Shown: piece by piece, positions 19,847 to 20,703 of the stretch | How the letters are laid out: each line of letters starts with the position of its first letter | Numbering within the stretch: the first letter of the stretch is position 1 | Origin: Hyphomicrobiales bacterium | Lineage (GTDB): Bacteria > Pseudomonadota > Alphaproteobacteria > Rhizobiales > Beijerinckiaceae | Assembly: GCA_028290125.1 (NCBI GenBank) | Contig: JAQGKM010000050.1 | Span: forward strand, 1-20,703 | DNA length: 20,703 nucleotides | Direction: 5' to 3' | Notes under the pieces: generated by a model | Seen by the model: the letters and a program-made list of their open reading frames with translations, nothing else | Told to the model about the DNA's origin: nothing | Databases searched by the model: none | Position numbers and translations under genes: made by a program

Positions 19847-20188
19847 ATGAGCAAGGTGAGCAGGACAAGCAGAGGGAAGCTGGCGGCTTTGGCCGCAGCC
19901 TATCTGCACGCCTTCGTCCTGCTCGTGTCTCTCGTGCTGGTGCCGGCCGATCCGCTTTTCAAAACCTATGAAAACGCCACGACACTCGCGCTGACCGATG
20001 CGTCCGCCGACGAGACTGTCGAGGAAGTGAAAATTGACGGTGACGACAAGTCGTTCTGGACTCTCGCACAGCAGGCTCGTGTCAGCCTGCGTGACGGAGA
20101 ACGCCGGTGCCACTCCCAAGAGGCTCCGAGGGCGAGCGGCTGCGGCCGCTCCTTCCACGCGCGTGGACCGCCCGTGCTGACGATCTGA
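19847..20188 (+). CDS. Small ORF with one N-terminal hydrophobic segment, uncertain gene
   Basis: 113 residues, not recognised. The N-terminus is basic (MSKVSRTSRGK), followed by a hydrophobic stretch at about 10-35 (LAALAAAYLHAFVLLVSLVLV), then an acidic middle (DASADETVEEVKIDGDD) and an Arg/Cys/His-rich tail. This could be a signal anchor with a periplasmic domain. Third codon positions are mostly G or C, as in real genes here, but the tail looks random. The ATG at 19847 has GGAA about 6 nt upstream; an in-frame ATG at 19808 has none. It sits where tctB often lies, before tctA, but TctB proteins have four membrane segments and this has one, so it is not a normal TctB. It may be a small gene, a degraded remnant or chance. 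Confidence 0.4.
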   Translation: MSKVSRTSRGKLAALAAAYLHAFVLLVSLVLVPADPLFKTYENATTLALTDASADETVEEVKIDGDDKSFWTLAQQARVSLRDGERRCHSQEAPRASGCGRSFHARGPPVLTI

Positions 20189-20193
20189 CGCAG

Positions 20194-20260
20194 CCGCCTC
20201 CGGGCGGATGCTGAAATCGCATAAAGCAAAGGTCGTCCTTTCCGTGGGTCCATCCGCCCG
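20194..20260 (+). promoter_or_regulatory. Competing hairpins in the tctA leader
   Basis: CCGCC (20194-20198) and GGCGG (20203-20207) can form a small stem with a TCCG loop. The overlapping CGGGCGGATG (20201-20210) can instead pair perfectly over 10 bp with CATCCGCCCG (20251-20260) around a 40-nt loop. The two folds exclude each other. They lie 70-135 nt before the tctA start, where an attenuator or antisense-controlled leader could act. No T-tract is present. Confidence 0.3.
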
Positions 20261-20329
20261 CGGCAGCCGGTTCAGCCAACGTAAATACCGGCTCGTGGGA
20301 TGATCTCGAGAGAGATTTAGGGGAATTTC

Positions 20330-20703
20330 ATGGAAATCTGGGATGCACTGGGTCAGGGCCTTGCGCTGATCTTGGAGCCGCATCGAATGCTGCTTCTCTG
20401 GGGTGGCGTGCTCTGCGGTCTCGCGCTCGGCATTCTGCCGGGCATTGGTGGCGTGGCCGGTACGGCCCTCCTCCTGCCGTTCACGTATAATATGGACCCG
20501 GCCGCCGCCATGGCGCTGCTGCTCGGTCTTGCCGCGACGACGACCCACGGCGACCCCATCTCGGCCATCGTGCTCGGCGCGCCCGGCCATGCGGCCTCAG
20601 CCGCGACGGCGCTCGACGGTTATCCGATGACGAAGCGGGGCGAGGGCGCGCGCGCTCTTGGCGCCGCCTACATGTCGGCGCTCATGGGCGGCCTCTTCGG
20701 CGC
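20330..20703 (+). CDS. Tripartite tricarboxylate transporter large permease TctA (N-terminal part)
   Basis: Partial gene: 124 residues are visible and the frame runs off the right edge. TctA proteins are about 500 residues, so roughly a quarter is present. The family signature is clear: the first helix, then GLALGILPGIGGVAGTALLLP (residues 30-50), FTYNMDPAAAMALLLGLAATTTHGDPISAIVLGAPG, and the conserved SAATALDGYPM (90-100). TctA forms the main channel of a sodium- or proton-coupled organic-acid importer, working with TctB and a periplasmic TctC. The ATG at 20330 has AGGGGA about 5-6 nt upstream. Neither a tctC nor a recognisable tctB precedes it. The only TctC-type gene in the window is at 4342-5313. 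The substrate is unknown. Confidence 0.93.
   Translation, partial: MEIWDALGQGLALILEPHRMLLLWGGVLCGLALGILPGIGGVAGTALLLPFTYNMDPAAAMALLLGLAATTTHGDPISAIVLGAPGHAASAATALDGYPMTKRGEGARALGAAYMSALMGGLFG

Noticed and set aside
18249..19868. Long leftward open frame across the kinase, rph and the following gap
   Set aside because: Antisense to two well-recognised genes and without any coherent domain.
19847..20188. tctB identity for the small ORF before tctA
   Set aside because: TctB proteins have four membrane helices and about 150-190 residues; this ORF has one hydrophobic segment in 113 residues.
19805..20590. Leftward 261-codon frame opposite the small ORF and tctA
   Set aside because: Overlaps the clearly real tctA start in antisense and has a random-looking composition.
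1..20703. CRISPR arrays, insertion sequences, phage or toxin-antitoxin genes
   Set aside because: No regularly spaced repeats, transposase or integrase motifs, or recognisable toxin-antitoxin pairs were found on either strand.

Overview
The window reads as chromosomal DNA of a GC-rich alphaproteobacterium, most likely of the order Hyphomicrobiales (Rhizobiales). This rests on strong G/C bias at third codon positions, a PuuD-type urate hydroxylase, a 'host attachment' family protein, two intergenic palindromic repeats of a kind common in rhizobial genomes, and several genes in their typical alphaproteobacterial form. No integrase, transposase, CRISPR array or phage gene was found. Genus cannot be fixed by eye.

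Layout. (1) 1-5313 is a divergent catabolic/transport cluster. Leftward run an MFS carrier, an MBL-fold hydrolase and an ABC-type periplasmic binding protein cut by the window edge. Rightward run a GMC flavoprotein oxidase/dehydrogenase and a TctC/Bug-type binding protein. The 186-bp spacer holds a TTGACA promoter and an 18-bp palindrome. (2) 5326-7721 holds a Tat-type exported serine hydrolase, a host-attachment-family protein and an orphan GT-A-like glycosyltransferase. (3) 8036-11577 holds tRNA-Ser(GGA), an exported Asp-tract/Met-rich protein, a small membrane protein, msrA, a UPF0114 membrane protein and mepA. (4) 11599-14138 holds purU and a pcaF-type thiolase, divergent from a shared spacer, flanked by two palindromic repeats. 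(5) 14171-15561 is a translationally coupled peroxiredoxin/nitrilase-family pair. (6) 15554-18705 is a urate-to-allantoin module: uraD leftward, and uraH-puuD-PfkB kinase rightward with almost no spacing. (7) 18780-19493 is rph. (8) 19494-20703 is a mostly non-coding stretch, a small uncertain membrane ORF and the start of a tctA-type permease gene.

How the genes fit together. PuuD oxidises urate, UraH hydrolyses 5-hydroxyisourate and UraD decarboxylates OHCU, so (S)-allantoin formation is complete here. Xanthine dehydrogenase and allantoinase are not in view. The left cluster looks like uptake plus oxidation plus hydrolysis of one organic substrate, whose identity the sequence does not give. 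PcaF would finish the beta-ketoadipate pathway, but no other pca gene is in the window.

Novelty. Nothing here is clearly a new defence or mobile system. The best leads are the divergent catabolic cluster with its operator, the exported Asp9/Met-rich protein, the kinase locked into the urate operon, the peroxiredoxin-amidase coupling, and the tctA gene preceded by an unexplained small ORF instead of tctC/tctB.
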